Source of the DNA: Agrostemma githago
Lineage: Eukaryota > Streptophyta > Magnoliopsida > Caryophyllales > Caryophyllaceae
DNA length: 64,000 nucleotides
Direction of reading: 5' to 3'
NCBI GenBank assembly: GCA_958450325.1
Contig: OY288257.1
Span: forward strand, 59,969,938 to 60,033,937
This document shows, in pieces, positions 14,601-27,187 of this stretch. The stretch's first letter is position 1. Every line of letters begins with the position of its first letter. The position numbers and the translations under genes are program-made. The notes below the pieces were generated by a model. The model did no database searches. It had not been told where the DNA came from and was given only the letters and a program-made list of their open reading frames with translations.

Positions 14601-17600
14601 ATGCAATGAATAATAGATGGAGCCGGTATTAAAAAAATACTAATGAAGTGAAACAAGTGTGAAGTGTCACATCCCTTACCACTAATGAGTTTCTCTAACC
14701 CATCGGACATATACTCAAATCCTAATTAGCCTTGCGATCACACATTATTCGGATAAATTACAGTGTGCTGTATTTGGATAACTTGAAATATACGCATACT
14801 GTGATAAATAGCATAGGAACACATGAAGGGTGCAGAAGCAGGAGATAGATACCAAGCCCAAATTACATCCTACTGGAAACCCTCTGCCATGGATATAACG
14901 TATTAATAGTTCTGGCTTCAGCTAGGAAGATTGTTTCAATCATAGGTCATCATATAGAATTATCAATCGCAAACTTTCTAACTTAAGATAGAGCAGCATG
15001 ACAGCAAAGAACGGGGAATATTGAAAGAAAAGCAGGGGGAGTATAGAAAACACATCAAGCGAAGTGTTTGGGCATTTTATACTCCATACCATGTTAGATA
15101 ATCACTCACTCACCTGGTTGTCAATTCTACGGGATTCGTGCAAAGATGTTCCTATAACATGAAGCCCACCAAGCCTTTTAACCTCAGAGCCTTCATTTAA
15201 GCAGTGGAGTTCACAATCTCTCAAGATTGCCTGATAAGCAAGAGCAATAGTAGGCCCAAGAGGATACATTTCCGAATCTTTTTCAGCAAGCCTTCGTAAC
15301 TCCCCTGAATCAACTGACTCACTCATTTCAATAGACTCAGAAATTGTAGATTTTGCCTGCTGATAAGTCCACTCCTTCCCTTCACTTTTTCCAACATATT
15401 TAGCTGCAGTTAACAATATGTCACTACAGAATAAAATGATTTTAAAAATTATTATATTCAAAAGTAAAGGACATCTTGAATTTATACCAATTAATGCTGC
15501 CCGCTCAAGCAAAGCTGAGGATGATGGGTCACTATTTACTCTTGAAAATACCTATAAAAACAGAAACTGTAAACTAGGAATTGGAAAATTACTTAGCTTA
15601 GAGGTAAATTACTAACAACCATCGTGCATTACCTTCAGTGAACCTGGTTCACCATCAATTTCAAATTCAGGAACTTCTCGAGATAGAAGCGGGATCAATT
15701 TATCCTCCAATATTTCTTTTGCGAGCATCTTATCAAAGAGAAACACGAAAGACAACATTAACATCTCTACAAATATTATAGAGTACAAAATATTGAACTC
15801 TATTTTCAAGATTGAAACCATGTGCTTATTACAAGAACTATTTGATTTTTATCAGGGTTACTTTAGTTTAAAAAACATTAACAGCTTTATCAGTCTACCA
15901 CAAAATATTTGTTATTCACAAGAAAAAACATGTATTATGGGGGAGAAAAATGGATTCACTGATAAAGGAAAAACAAAAAATTGGACAATTAAATGAAATA
16001 CAGACGGAGTAATTGCTTAGTGCAGTGCAGATAGAGCTGGACAAAAGTGCGGGCTGGCCTGGGACGGCTATTACCAGGCTGCGGTCGTTCCCATACCCCG
16101 GCACCAATGGCCAACCCACCTAGACATGGCCCGACCCTTGTCCACCTCTATCTGCAGCCCAAAGTAAAATAAGATGTTGCAGAAAGGTAAAGCAAAATGA
16201 GTGTGTTAAGTTGTTAACTAAGCAATGAAGATAGACATGGATTCTTGATATGAGTGATTCGACATTCTGGCTACAGCTTAGCTAGGATACTAGGAAATAC
16301 TAGTAATTATGTCAGTAATTTAATGCTAGTTACCACTTACCAGAGATACAATTTACTTAAGAAACTAACAGAGGTGCGGCAGAGGATACAACACATGAGA
16401 GGAAAACGAGAGATCACATGACTTATATTACTTTGTTGTACCACTACCAGCTAGTGTCTACAAATTATTCAAAACTACACTAAACATTATTTTGGGAAGG
16501 GACACTTGTCACAGTAAGAAAAGTCACAGTAAATGTCGTACTTGAGAGGAGCCACCAATAACTGCACCCATAAAGAGATAGAAAAAGATGCACGAGAAGA
16601 TCAAATCCAAAAAGAGTTATACTGTATACGTGAAGTTGACAAGTAGGTCCTATATTTAACTTATAGTATACGTGATGCATATTTACTAGTTTAAGCTAAT
16701 GAAAAGATGACTGTTACTTGGGAATTGAGGTCTAGATGTGGATCATAGAAGTTAAATATGAGCCTCAACAGGGAAACAATCAAGCACAAACTCCAAATAA
16801 AATTGAACTACGTAACCACCATAAACTTTTAAACCTACTTTTGGATTTCCTCCTAAAATGATGTCTGTACCCCTGCCGGCCATATTTGTAGAAATGGTTA
16901 TTGCATGTTTCCTCCCTGCTTGGGCAACAACTTCAGCTTCTCTGGCAGCATACTGGAAAGCATATCAAAAAGAGGGACATGCTTAAGCATATTACATATA
17001 GTATCACACACACGCGCAAACAAAATACAAGATGTTTTAAAAAAAAGTGATATTACAAATTTACATATTACCATCGGCCTCGCACACAATCACAAGTGCC
17101 AAAAAAAGAGATATTACATGTTACCTTCGGCCGTGCGTTAAGCACATTGTGTGGGATGTTACGATCATTAAGAAGCTTGCATAGATGTTCAGAATTCTCA
17201 ACACTGCATCAAGAAGATCAGATATCACATTAAAGTTTGTAAAAATTAAAATGGACCACAAATTAAGCTACGTAGACCAACTCAATCTTGAAATTAAGGA
17301 TCCCTTACCCTCACATATGGGTGGGAAAATATATAAGCCCTTCCGGCTTCCACCTCGAAAAACAAATCACCTTAATTTTAGCCTTTGTAGATACTAGTGC
17401 AATACCCATGTGTATGCACGGTTTTTCAATTAATTTTTGTTCATAGAGATTTTAGTCACTCATATGACAAAATTATACGTCTATTAAGATAAAAATAATT
17501 ATACCGAGTCAATAATATAATTAGTACAGTACATGTTTTGTTACCATTTTGATATCTTAGTTTTTGCAAGTAAGCTATACAATAACAGAACATTAGATCT

Positions 17601-20600
17601 CACAAATAGATCTCGACAATCGGGTTCGTGTTCGTATCATATATAAACGGGTCAAGAATTATTCAACTCAAATAAATCCAGTGTCATAGTTGTGTTAACC
17701 ATTTTACATAAATAAGTCATCCCGGCCCAACCCAACCCCATTAAACTCTAGTGTTTGTATAGTGTGTTTCGGTTCATATTAATGTTTATCGAGTTTAATA
17801 AATATATATGTGGGAAGAGTGAGAATCATTTATGGGTGCAAAACACTTCCCTTCACACGGTTTTTTAACTCTCTTTTTCCAATGAAGAAATAAACTTATT
17901 AAAATGATATAAATATGATTAATTTAAGATTGAATAATTATAATTAGCGCTATATAAACAACTTTTTGGATCGTATGATAAGATTAAATTTCAAGAGTTT
18001 TGTAGTCATCATTTCATACTTATAGCCTAGATTTTTTTGTGATTTTGTTTTATGTTATCTTTAAGTAATGTTGCACATTTAAAGAACTTTGTTACATAAA
18101 TTTTGGTATGATTAAAATGTTGTTAATTTTGGTATGACTAAAGAATCATTAGTTAAATTATTATGGCTCTTTTAAAATCATATAGTATTTTAAATTCAGG
18201 TTGCCTTTATGAAGTAGTTAAGTATAAACACTTATCTTAATAAGTTGTTTCACTTTGTGACTTTTCACGTGAAAAGTGTAATTAGTTTGTTGCCCTTTGG
18301 TGTTGCCTTAGTATAGCGGGGATTTGTTAACCAATTGCACTCTTGGTACACCAACATTTCATAAAAACGTTACCATGGCACCATCTCAATCACTACCACT
18401 ACCACCACAATTACGATCACCACCACTCTTTTCATTCCCCCCAACAACCACTCAATCAACAAGGTCTTTGCCTATGAGCCAAGACCTAAGTGGTAAAGAT
18501 ATATGCTAATACGATACATCACCTTTTTATGTGTTGCATGTCCCAACATTTCATTTGTAAGCAATAGCAATTAAGATGATGACAAAGATAAATATAAGAA
18601 AGAAATTTTACCTAGTTGAGCCAACTAGAACAGGCCGGCCTAATCCAAACATATACTCCACCTCCTCGGTAACATGCTCCCATTTTCCGCGTGCAGTCTA
18701 TAGTAATACAGATGAAGAGCAACTCGTATTCTCAAATGTTATCAAAAAGTGTTTTCCGAGAAAAGCATCTAGTCAAATAAGCTCCAAAAGTCCAAATCTT
18801 ACTGCAAAAGCCTGAATGGGTAAATCGTTCCTAATATTTTGAAGGTTTGTAGGGACCTCAATAACTGGCATCTGGAACATCTTAAGGAACTCCTTTTCCT
18901 GAAAATAAAATAGGAGCAATTGATAATTAAAGCCATCTAAAAATAAATAAATAAATTACATTGATTTTCATACTTCAGTTTTTGCAGTCCCCGTCATTCC
19001 TGACAATTTTGGGTACATTTTAAAGAGCGACTGATATGTGATTTGAGCCACAACCACCGAATCAGCCTGTCAAAAAGAATACCAAGCTTGTATCAGATTA
19101 CCAAGTAACAAAAAAGTAAAAGTAAATAAAGGGCATACTATCAAGCATTCAAGCATTCTAAAAATTTTACTCATAAGAAACCTAATATCAAAGAGTTAGC
19201 ATTACCTCAATTTGGAGACCTTCCTTTGCCTCCACGGCCTGATGAATGCCATCAGACCATCTCCTTTTTTCTTCAACTCTACCCGTTAACTGAAACAAAT
19301 TGTCATGACCATAAATGCTTCGTCACCTACCATATTTATGCCATATATTTTTTATGTAGTAGTTCGCACTTAGCCCCCATTATATTACCTCATTGGTTGA
19401 CATGACATAAGACTAATGTTTTCTTGGTTTTAAAACCCGCATCATGAGTGTACATTAAGCCCGTGCTCCCCGAGGCGCTTTGACAAAAGTTAATTTAATA
19501 AATCACATTTGACAGTTTGACAATGTAACTGCATATATCTGGAGAGAATAACATTGTGTATAGAAGTAAAAACTGAGGATCACGTGGCAGAGTCTCTTCA
19601 AAAAAAATTATAAAACAAAAAAAAGAATAATGTGGCAAACAGGGGGAATAACAAGACTTGAAAGGCAAAATATATATGTGAGAATTGCTTGGTGCCCGGT
19701 CTTGCTAGTTGTGAGTTATATACACGCCACATAGAGACATTAAATGTTGATTAAGCCAACAGCAAAGATACTGGAGTAATTAGTAAGTACATACCTCATT
19801 GATTATAAGAGCTTTTCCGTTCCTCACTATGTACTCAACGTCTCGTCGGTAAAATTCTTTAGCCTTCAAAGCATTCAAGACAAATCTGCGAATTGACTTC
19901 TTCCGTAAAATAAATAGACAATTCCAACAAGTCAAACTGAACTACAGCTATAAACAGTATATTCTATTATTCTCAACAGATGAGGAAACATGGAAAGCAA
20001 TACCAAACTGTGTCAAATTGGTGTCAAATTGATCTCAAGAGCCATTTTCTCTACTATCACAATCAACTTATTATGAAATTGTATTAAATTGGTGTCACAG
20101 ATAATTTAAAAGAAAAAGGAAAGTTCAGGTACCCACTACCCTCTCAAAGTATAAAATGCTAGGCTATGAAATGGCATTGAATAAAATACCCAATGTAAGA
20201 AGGCAAATAAAGTGCAAAAAGGAAATATAAAACAAACTACACAATTCAACAGCCAAAATGCAGGCACATATCTACTGAGATTGCAAAGCAATGTGGAGTG
20301 TGGACTGTAGCAATTAAAAAAATGTATTTCTTCAAGGCAAAATTTGTTTTCACCTGGCCCATGGATCATTTTCATCCCATAGATCATTTGTCTCAAGAGC
20401 CATCTCGGCTAGATATATACCTTCCTCTGTCAGTTCAACAGAATTATCCTTCAGCTCCACACTGTAATGCTGTACCAAAGTTCACAAATCTTAGGGTTTG
20501 TCTGAATAGCAAATATGGAGTAGCAACGAAGGGAGAAGGGGATAGAGGGTAATGAAAAGAGGAACGAGAAGAGGAGAGATGGAGATGGGTGTGGATAAAA

Positions 20601-23600
20601 TTTCCCTCAAAATCTTTCTTATGGTAAAGGGATTTTGATTTATCCTGGAGGAAAGAAAAAGGGTCTATTTCTTTGCACCCTTATTTGCTAATCAAACAAG
20701 GGTTTTATGCCCCTTCTCCCCCTCCTCTTCCTTTCCCTCCAAATCCCCAAATCCAGAAAAGCTCTTTGTGTCTTAGTGTACAATGTAGAATTTAATAAAT
20801 CTGACCAGAAATTCTATTATCTGCTTCAAAATAGAATAAAGAACTTACAATTCCCCGGGCAAGAAGTTCTGCTACTTTAGCAGCAACTGGATAGCGGCCA
20901 GCATCTTGATTTGCCTAAATTTTACGTATAAACCTTTAATAAGTATTGTAAGTAGCCTATATGTTTCTACAAAGCTATATCCACTCAAGCAAATTCAACT
21001 TTGTGAACGTCCCCAAGCTACAAAAAAAAAGACTAAAAGAGAGAATTCATAAATACCTGCCCACTGATAAGTAAAGGATTTCTCCCTTCATCAACAAGAA
21101 CCGAATCAACCTCATCAACAATTGCAAACTGAAATGGTTTTGGCCTGCATTTTCTAGATTAAACTCAAATTCAGCAGTAACAAATCGATAGGCATAACAG
21201 TATAATCCGTGGAGAAATACCATTTCATCACTAGATCTCCTCTATTTCCAGCAAGATTATCACGAAGATAATCAAAACCCAGTTCCTGACATGATCAAAG
21301 CAAAGGGCATTTGAATATGTTATAAAGACGTGAAACCAAGTGAACTGATGGGAAGCGAAACCAACATGAATCACTAGAAAATTCTTTTGAAAGAGAAACA
21401 AAAATCCACTCTCAGGAGTGGATAAGAAAAGAATGCAACATACTGAATTATTCGTGTATGTAATATCACATCCGTAATTGAGTCGTCGCTCATTGGCCTT
21501 CATTCCCTTCTACAACCATAAACAACATGACATAAACAATGTCAGTTTAAGACATAATCCCCATAAGTACAACAATGCGCTTATTATAATCCAACACTAA
21601 GTATCTGAGAATTTTAATCAATGAACATCTCACACAAATGGACAAGAGATCATGCTCAGAAAAAGAAAAAGAAAAGTGTACCTGAATGAGGCCAACTGAA
21701 AGACCAAGAAAGCGGTGAACGCGGCCCATCCACTCAGCATCACGACGAGCAAGGTAATCATTGACAGTCACCACTGTCAAGGGAAAGTTCAGACTAAGAG
21801 AATTGCTATCTTGCCCTATTCTGATGAGCACAGATCACATTTACAAGAATAATGGACAGGCTTTAGCAGCTCTTAAATCATAACCAGTAATTGTCCTTAT
21901 ATAGTTGACAGTTTAACATAGGACCCTATATAGTTGACAATTTAATACAGTATAGGCCATCAGATATAAGCTACTGGTAATCCCACTACATAAAGAATTG
22001 GATCTAGACAAACGCATCTATATTTGTACCCATAAGTCCATAACTAGTAGACCAGGTTCCATTGGCAACTAAGAACACATCAAATGTAGGAACTAGGAGC
22101 TAGGAGAAAGATTTTGGAATATAAAACACATTTCCCTTCGCAAAGTACCTTTTTGCCTAAAATGTTACCATTTCTACTCAATAAGTACCACTATACGTCA
22201 AAATATCAATTAGCATTCACCTGTGCCGAAAGTGTAATTCGAGAATACACAAGGAAAATGTCATTATTTTGGAGTAAAGGGGATCCAATGTAGTGATTGT
22301 ACTTTTAACTAGCTAATATGTTCATCTAGTGTTATAACTGACAAACTACATACTCCCTCCGAGTCTGAATGATCTTCCCCTTTGTTTAATATATGTGAGG
22401 TATATTTAAATCAAAGGGGGAAGATCATTCAGACTCGGAGGGACTATCAGATAGTGTAACTTAATATAGTAACAAGCACGTTACTGCAATATCCCCTCAC
22501 TACATGTAGTCACTTGTTGACTAACTGACTTGTCACCTTGTATCGATACCATAGAACAAAAACTGTGTCTAGAGACGATTAGAGCTCACGAATGAGCTCT
22601 TGTTTAGGTAAGACTTTAAATTTAATATGAATGTTATAAGTTCAAGGCAGAATTTTGCGAGAAAGCAACCAAGCTTGCAATATCTTTTCCTTAGGTTTGA
22701 ATAAGTAATATACACACTAATCAAAAGGGCGTGAAGAGGCTGGAAATCCTAGAATATATTGTTTGTACTTTCTAGGCCCCGTCGAATAATTTATAGACAA
22801 TCTTAAACAAACGCTATACATTTTATTTTTTAAAGCACTCAGAGTGGTCAAAAGGCACAAAATATATTACTTTCAAGGGTTGGGGGACATTGGGTTCTAC
22901 GGAGTGTAACGTAAAGCTGCCAGTGACACTCACTGGAGTATCATTTTTTGTCAATAACCTCAAGCAAATACAAATACCTCTTCATAGGAAAGAGTTCAAG
23001 ATATATACGACGCAATTAAAAACGTCGTTAATATACATGTTAAATTCTCCAGAACAGTGCAATTCTCTGACCTTTTTCTAACCCCGTCTGATTCACCTTC
23101 AAAGCAAGGATCTTTATGTTTGAGACTTTTAGAATGTCACCTTCTGAGGCTTTTTACTGGGCATTTGTTGATACAGTAGTAGAGAGCTAGAAAGTTCTGT
23201 ATCCGCCAATAGCATTGGACAAAATGCGAAGACTTTGAACTCTTTTAGAGAACCTACCCAAGTTTCAACTAAGTGACAAAACATTATCCAAATCCCCCTA
23301 ATCCGAATCCTCAGCAACTCACCCTCACCTTCAACAGCCTGATAAAACTACAAGTCAGTCTAATTTACGAATCAAATAAGTTCACTAGACCGAACTACAG
23401 GAGGACCACAATTCAAAAGGTAACAAAGTCGAAAATAGTAAGGGGAATCCTCAACAACTAGCTCTCGCCTTAAACAGTTTCATAAATACTAAAAGTCAGT
23501 CTAGTTTACGAATCAAAATAACTTCACTAGACAGAACTACAGAAGCACCACAATTCAAAAGGTCACACCAAGACAAAAAAAATATTGAAGGGGGTTCAAA

Positions 23601-25065
23601 GGGTAGAAATAGAATGTCATAATAGTAGGGAATGGATTTAAAACCGCATACGGAGTATGTATTTGTCATTGTTTGATATTGAAATGGAATGGAATGATAT
23701 AGTAGTAAAGAATGGAGTTTGAATCTTGGAGTAAGGGTTGGGTACGGGATTGTATGAGGTTAGGATGGATTTAGAATCTATCAGGTTTCAGCTTCATTCC
23801 AAAATGGGCCAACTAAACGTCTAAAAGAAAACCATCAACCAAACTCCCCCATAATAAGTATACAATACACTGACAAAACTGATGTCGTGTAGCTAGCAAG
23901 AAAGAAGTTAGCATTTAAGTTCATCTTTTTAACTCTTAATCCCTTTTGTTTGTACGAAATAAAAAATATGAGAAATGGGAGGGTAACAAAAACGATGTGG
24001 ATACATTCATATAATTTCTTCATGCACTCTTTGAAGTTATAAGTCATGCCTTTTGAACATACCATGTACACCTTCTCCTGTTAAAGCGTTGAGATATGCA
24101 GCTAATGTAGAAACCAGTGTCTTCCCCTCACCAGTTTTCATTTCAGCAATCGATCCATCATGGAGCACCGCTCCACCAATAATCTAAAACCAAGCAAAAG
24201 CGCACGATATTGGAAAATAAGTCAAGCATATATGAACATTGAATAAACATAAACAAGTAAATCATAATATCAAGTGTGTGTCTTCTCTTTTCCTATGTAC
24301 TCAGAAGAAACAACTGAAGAAATTTAAAACCTGAACATCAAAATGACGCATGCCAAGTGTTCTTTTTGCTGCTTCACGAACAACTGCAAATGCCTCTATA
24401 AAATCCAATACCACATATGCCACATTAAAATGACAATCAACAATTAAGCAATAATAACAGAGTTGTTAATCACCACCACATACTGACCAGCCTGAATATC
24501 AGCAAGAGACTCCCCTAATGCCAAACGACGACGAAACTCCTCAGTCTTTGCCTTTAACTACATACACCCAATAAAAAGAAGACGGTAATAATCCCTGCGA
24601 ATGCAACAGCCGAGCTCAAAACGGAAGTTAAACAAGTAACCCATAATACCTGGTCATCGGAGAGACCCTGTATACGAGGCTCTAGAGCGTTGACAGAGTT
24701 AACAAGACGGTAATAATCCCTCACAACCCAGTAATTCAAGCCAGTGAAATCAACCCATTTCTTCTTAACTTGACCAGAACCCTCCTACAGAAGAAACCAA
24801 CAAACATATCATAAAAACAAGGGCAAACAGTTCATTGCTGCATTTCAACAAACACCTGGTGTGCCAAAAAAAAAAGAAAGACACTAAATTTAAAGAAACA
24901 AACCTTGAGAAAAGAACGAGGGGTTATCCTGAGGTGAGTAGTAGAGCGTTTAGGCCGATAAGGAAATGCAAAGGTGGGTGGAGGAATAGTGAAGGGTTTA
25001 AGGGGAAACGACGGCGTTTTGGGATGGGGAGTTGTTAGAAGAGTAGAAGATGGCGCGGTGGCCAT
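6869..25065 (-). CDS. SECA2: Chloroplast protein translocase subunit SecA2
   Basis: ATPase motor of the second plastid Sec system. 31 exons join into one frame of 1067 codons plus stop: 25065-24904, 24784-24650, 24557-24488, 24395-24331, 24183-24063, 21773-21682, 21509-21444, 21285-21221, 21144-21057, 20914-20849, 20469-20354, 19885-19795, 19289-19206, 19066-18974, 18898-18803, 18697-18612, 17203-17125, 16952-16839, 15728-15633, 15551-15488, 15403-15114, 14574-14519, 9795-9678, 9595-9515, 9289-9210, 8638-8584, 8389-8320, 8245-8005, 7899-7776, 7186-7112, 7033-6869. Seen: a Ser/Thr/Pro-rich plastid transit peptide (residues 1 to about 53), Walker A TGEGKT (about 161-166), [16 protein letters not shown] Walker B (about 269-272), [10 protein letters not shown] (about 546-555), [13 protein letters not shown] (from 714), and a C-terminus ending QELFLS. 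There is no zinc-binding tail. Phases match at every junction. Length agrees with the family, and the sequence resembles SECA2 more than SECA1. Introns reach 4.7 kb and contain transposons, but no exon is damaged. Confidence 0.96.
11155..11181. repeat. (GA)n microsatellite in SECA2 intron 22
   Basis: About thirteen GA units. The surrounding intron from 9796 to about 11597 otherwise shows nothing recognisable. Confidence 0.9.
11935..14215. repeat. Degenerate minisatellite array inside the Helitron
   Basis: At least fifteen diverged copies of a unit around TCCCACATCGAAAAATTATA, then AAGGTGATGAAATTCTATAT, TATAAATAAGAGTAATCATTC, a run like TCTTTTGAGTCTTAAAA and AGACTATAAACTTAAGTAAA. Clear unit starts lie near 11955, 12090, 12172, 12320, 12460, 12768, 12963, 13042, 13182, 13566, 13685, 13988 and 14106. 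Spacing varies from about 80 to 300 nt, so units have been lost or expanded. Confidence 0.85.
13280..13343. mobile_element. Short Stowaway-like MITE
   Basis: A 64-bp sequence flanked by TA, with ends CTCCCTTCGGTCACTC and the complement CTCTCTTCGTTCAC. It sits inside the minisatellite array of the intron-22 Helitron, so it arrived after the Helitron or with it. Confidence 0.65.
16032..16150. mobile_element. hAT-like MITE in SECA2 intron 18
   Basis: Inverted ends TAGAGCTGGACAAAAGTG (left) and TAGAGGTGGACAAGGGTC (complement of right), with a GC-rich interior unlike the AT-rich intron. The flanks share only TGCAG, so an 8-bp target duplication is not proven. Confidence 0.6.
17394..18322 (-). mobile_element. 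Probable non-autonomous Helitron in SECA2 intron 16
   Basis: Read on the minus strand, the right-hand end begins A|TC (18322-18321) followed by TATACTAAGGCAACACCAAA, a form common at plant Helitron 5' ends. The other end has a partly decayed palindrome (CCGTGCATACACATGGG) and then CTAG at 17397-17394 before T. The element is 929 bp and non-coding. The weak hairpin lowers confidence. Confidence 0.55.
22353..22444. mobile_element. Stowaway MITE in SECA2 intron 5
   Basis: A 92-bp element with an almost perfect inverted repeat of about 30 bp (left end CTCCCTCCGAGTCTGAATGA, right end its complement), flanked by TA on both sides. The long arms and short loop could form a single hairpin. Confidence 0.88.
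23305..23565. repeat. Tandem duplication in SECA2 intron 5
   Basis: Two copies of about 120 nt, 140 nt apart. Both contain AAGTCAGTCTA, TTTACGAATCAAA, TTCACTAGAC and ACCACAATTCAAAAGGT. There are a dozen or so differences. No function is apparent. The rest of this 2.3-kb intron shows only the Stowaway MITE. Confidence 0.8.
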
Positions 25066-25407
25066 GGGTGAGTTTACTGGTTCTCCAAGTGTAGAGGGGT
25101 AGTTGGGGTTGCTACAATGGCGGACTGGTGAACTATGGAGTATGTTTTGGAACCGCCAAAATACTGATCTACCAAATAGGAAAACCGAAAACGTCCGAGC
25201 CGATCAAATGCTGCAGGCTCGATCGGTCCGACGGCTCCGACCTGACCTGTCCGATTTTTTCAAGGGTTTTGACGGTTGTGTTGGTCCAAAAAAATCCGAA
25301 ATCAGCCCCGAATTAAACCCCATATAAATTTAGGGTTGGGTATGGGCTAATGAGACCCGAATTTCAGCCTGGTCCAACCCAATTTTAAAAAAAATCACAT
25401 AATAATA
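25066..25407. other. Upstream region of SECA2
   Basis: Contains the SECA2 leader and promoter region. No TATA box is evident near the start codon. From about 25140 to 25380 the sequence is rich in CCGAC, TCGGTCC and GACCC, resembling the interior of hAT MITEs, but I found no ends and do not call an element. Confidence 0.4.
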
Positions 25408-25772
25408 CACCCTCTATTCCGTTTGATTTTTTGTAATTATTTTTTCACATTTATCCATCACGTTTCCTTTTGTCTATATATTTAGTTACGTATTTCTAGA
25501 AATTATAAGAAATTGATATTTATAACGTACTCGATTAGACAATTTAAACCAGATCTCACGTGATTATATTTTATACCGAAGTTAGTGGTTAGTATTAGGT
25601 ACTCTGGACAGTAGATCTCAGATTTGAATCCCCTCCCCTATATTGTAATACGACTAAGTGCGCTCTTCGTTGAACTAAAAAAAATGATTATATTTTATCT
25701 TATATATTAAAAATTACATTGGCGATTCCACTCATCTACGAATAAAAAATTAAATGGACCGGAAGGAGGGAG
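25408..25772. mobile_element. Stowaway-like MITE upstream of SECA2, interrupted by a SINE
   Basis: Ends CACCCTCTATTCCGTTTGAT (left) and, as the complement of the right end, CTCCCTCCTTCCGGTCCATT, flanked by TA. Without the 110-bp SINE and one copy of its target duplication the element is about 240 bp. Confidence 0.75.
25575..25684 (+). mobile_element. tRNA-derived SINE nested in the MITE
   Basis: Flanked by a perfect 14-bp target duplication TGATTATATTTTAT (25561-25574 and 25685-25698), showing insertion by target-primed reverse transcription. It contains a weakened A box (TTAGTGGTTAGTA) and B box (GATTTGAATCC), then CCCTCCCCTATATTGTAATA and a short A tail. It is the same family as the copies at 27011 and 62520. 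Confidence 0.88.
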
Positions 25773-26024
25773 TACATGTTTTTTAAGTTACCGTAATAAT
25801 ACGATATTTTCAATTTTAATATCGTAATACTGCGGTATCCTCTATTAGTCATGCAGTTCAAGGGTACACGTAAATTTTTCGATATTGTACATGAAATACT
25901 TAATATTTGCGGATAGAGAGATCTTCAAACTATTGATCTGTGCTGGGAGATAATAAACATCCAAAAGCTAAAAGATGAATACAAATACCACATTCTAAAA
26001 TTTTATTTCTAGGCTATAGTTTTC

Positions 26025-27169
26025 GAACTTTTTTTCAAAATAATGTTCAAAAATAAATTAATTAACGTTTTGGGTCGGTTTTAAAACTAATTAACAAAAT
26101 GGGGCTGAGACAGGTTCGGAAGTAGGTTCGATTTGGGACGGAGCAAACCCGCCATTAAGAGTGGCTGGTCTCCAAAAATATAAAATGACAAAATAAAATA
26201 AAAATTAACACGTAAACCCGCTATTAAGAGTGGCGGGTTTGGGCCCAATAAAGCGTCATTTCCAATGGCGGGTGGAGGCTGCCCTGGCAGTTGTGAAGCT
26301 TAGTTAATAGGTAAATTTTAACCATACTAATACAAGACTTGTATTGTGTTATAGTGGTAGCAGCACAGGCCCATGGTTCGAATCCTTGTGGATGCGTTTC
26401 TGCATAGGAATTTATAATTGTTTTTTTCATTTTCGTTTAAAACAAAACTTCGTACTTAGAATCGAAACTACAACGTATAAACACATTTACAGCCCTACCA
26501 TTATTATGATAGACATAATAACGTGTTAAGGGTATTATATTATCATTGATAAAGGCAAGGTTAATTAATTAAAATTTATAGTGACGAGTTTGGAATCTAC
26601 TCTGTAATTAACAATGATGGGTTTATGTTGCGTGAGAATCAATCAATAAAATAATTAAAAAAATTAAGCGAAAAGCGTCTATCATGACTCGAACCCTGGA
26701 ACACAATGAACCATGGGCCTGTGCTGCTACCACTCTAACACAATATAAGCCTTATATTGGTATGGTTAAAATTTACCTATTAACTGGGTTTCACAATTAC
26801 CAGGGCAGCCTCCACCCGCCATTGAGAATGACGCTTCAATGAACCCAAACCCGCCACTCCTAATTGCGGGTTTACGTGTTAATTTTTTTTTTTTTGTCAT
26901 TTTATATTTTTGGAGACCCGCCACTTCTAATGACGGGTTTGCTCCGTCCCAAATCGAACCTTCTTCTGAACCTGTCTCAGCCCCATTTTGTTCATTAGTT
27001 TTAAAACCGAAGATGTCTTAGCCTAGTGGTTAAGACTAGGTGCTCTGGGACAGTAGGTTCCAGGTTCGAATCCCCCCTCCCCTATATTGTAATGCGGAAA
27101 AAAAAAAAAAAAAAAACGACCCAAAACGTTAATTAGTTTATTTTTGGACATTATTTTGAAAAAAAGTTC
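26025..27169. mobile_element. Mutator-type foldback element with long inverted arms
   Basis: Two inverted arms of about 370 nt (26025-26395 and about 26695-27169, the latter lengthened by a SINE) surround a non-coding loop of about 300 nt. Ends begin GAACTTTTTTTCAAAATAAT. A perfect 9-bp target duplication ATAGTTTTC lies at 26016-26024 and 27170-27178, the length typical of Mutator-like transposases. No transposase is present. Both arms carry a tRNA-like stretch (left arm: TATAGTGGTAGCAGC near 26350 and GGTTCGAATCC near 26373). Confidence 0.88.
27011..27116 (+). mobile_element. tRNA-derived SINE inside the foldback element
   Basis: Has a good Pol III A box (TAGCCTAGTGGTTAAGA, from 27020) and B box (GGTTCGAATCC, 27063-27073), then CCCCCTCCCCTATATTGTAA and an A tail of about 18. 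It interrupts the right arm of the foldback element. The left arm keeps the uninterrupted sequence (about 26066-26085), so the insertion point is directly visible. Confidence 0.9.
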
Positions 27170-27187
27170 ATAGTTTTCTTATAAAAA

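Noticed and set aside
25140..25380. A further hAT-like element upstream of SECA2
   Set aside because: Composition is similar to hAT MITE interiors, but no inverted ends or target duplication were found.
26340..26390. Possible tRNA gene on the plus strand
   Set aside because: Only A- and B-box-like parts are present; no acceptor stem closes, and the copy in the other arm is decayed.
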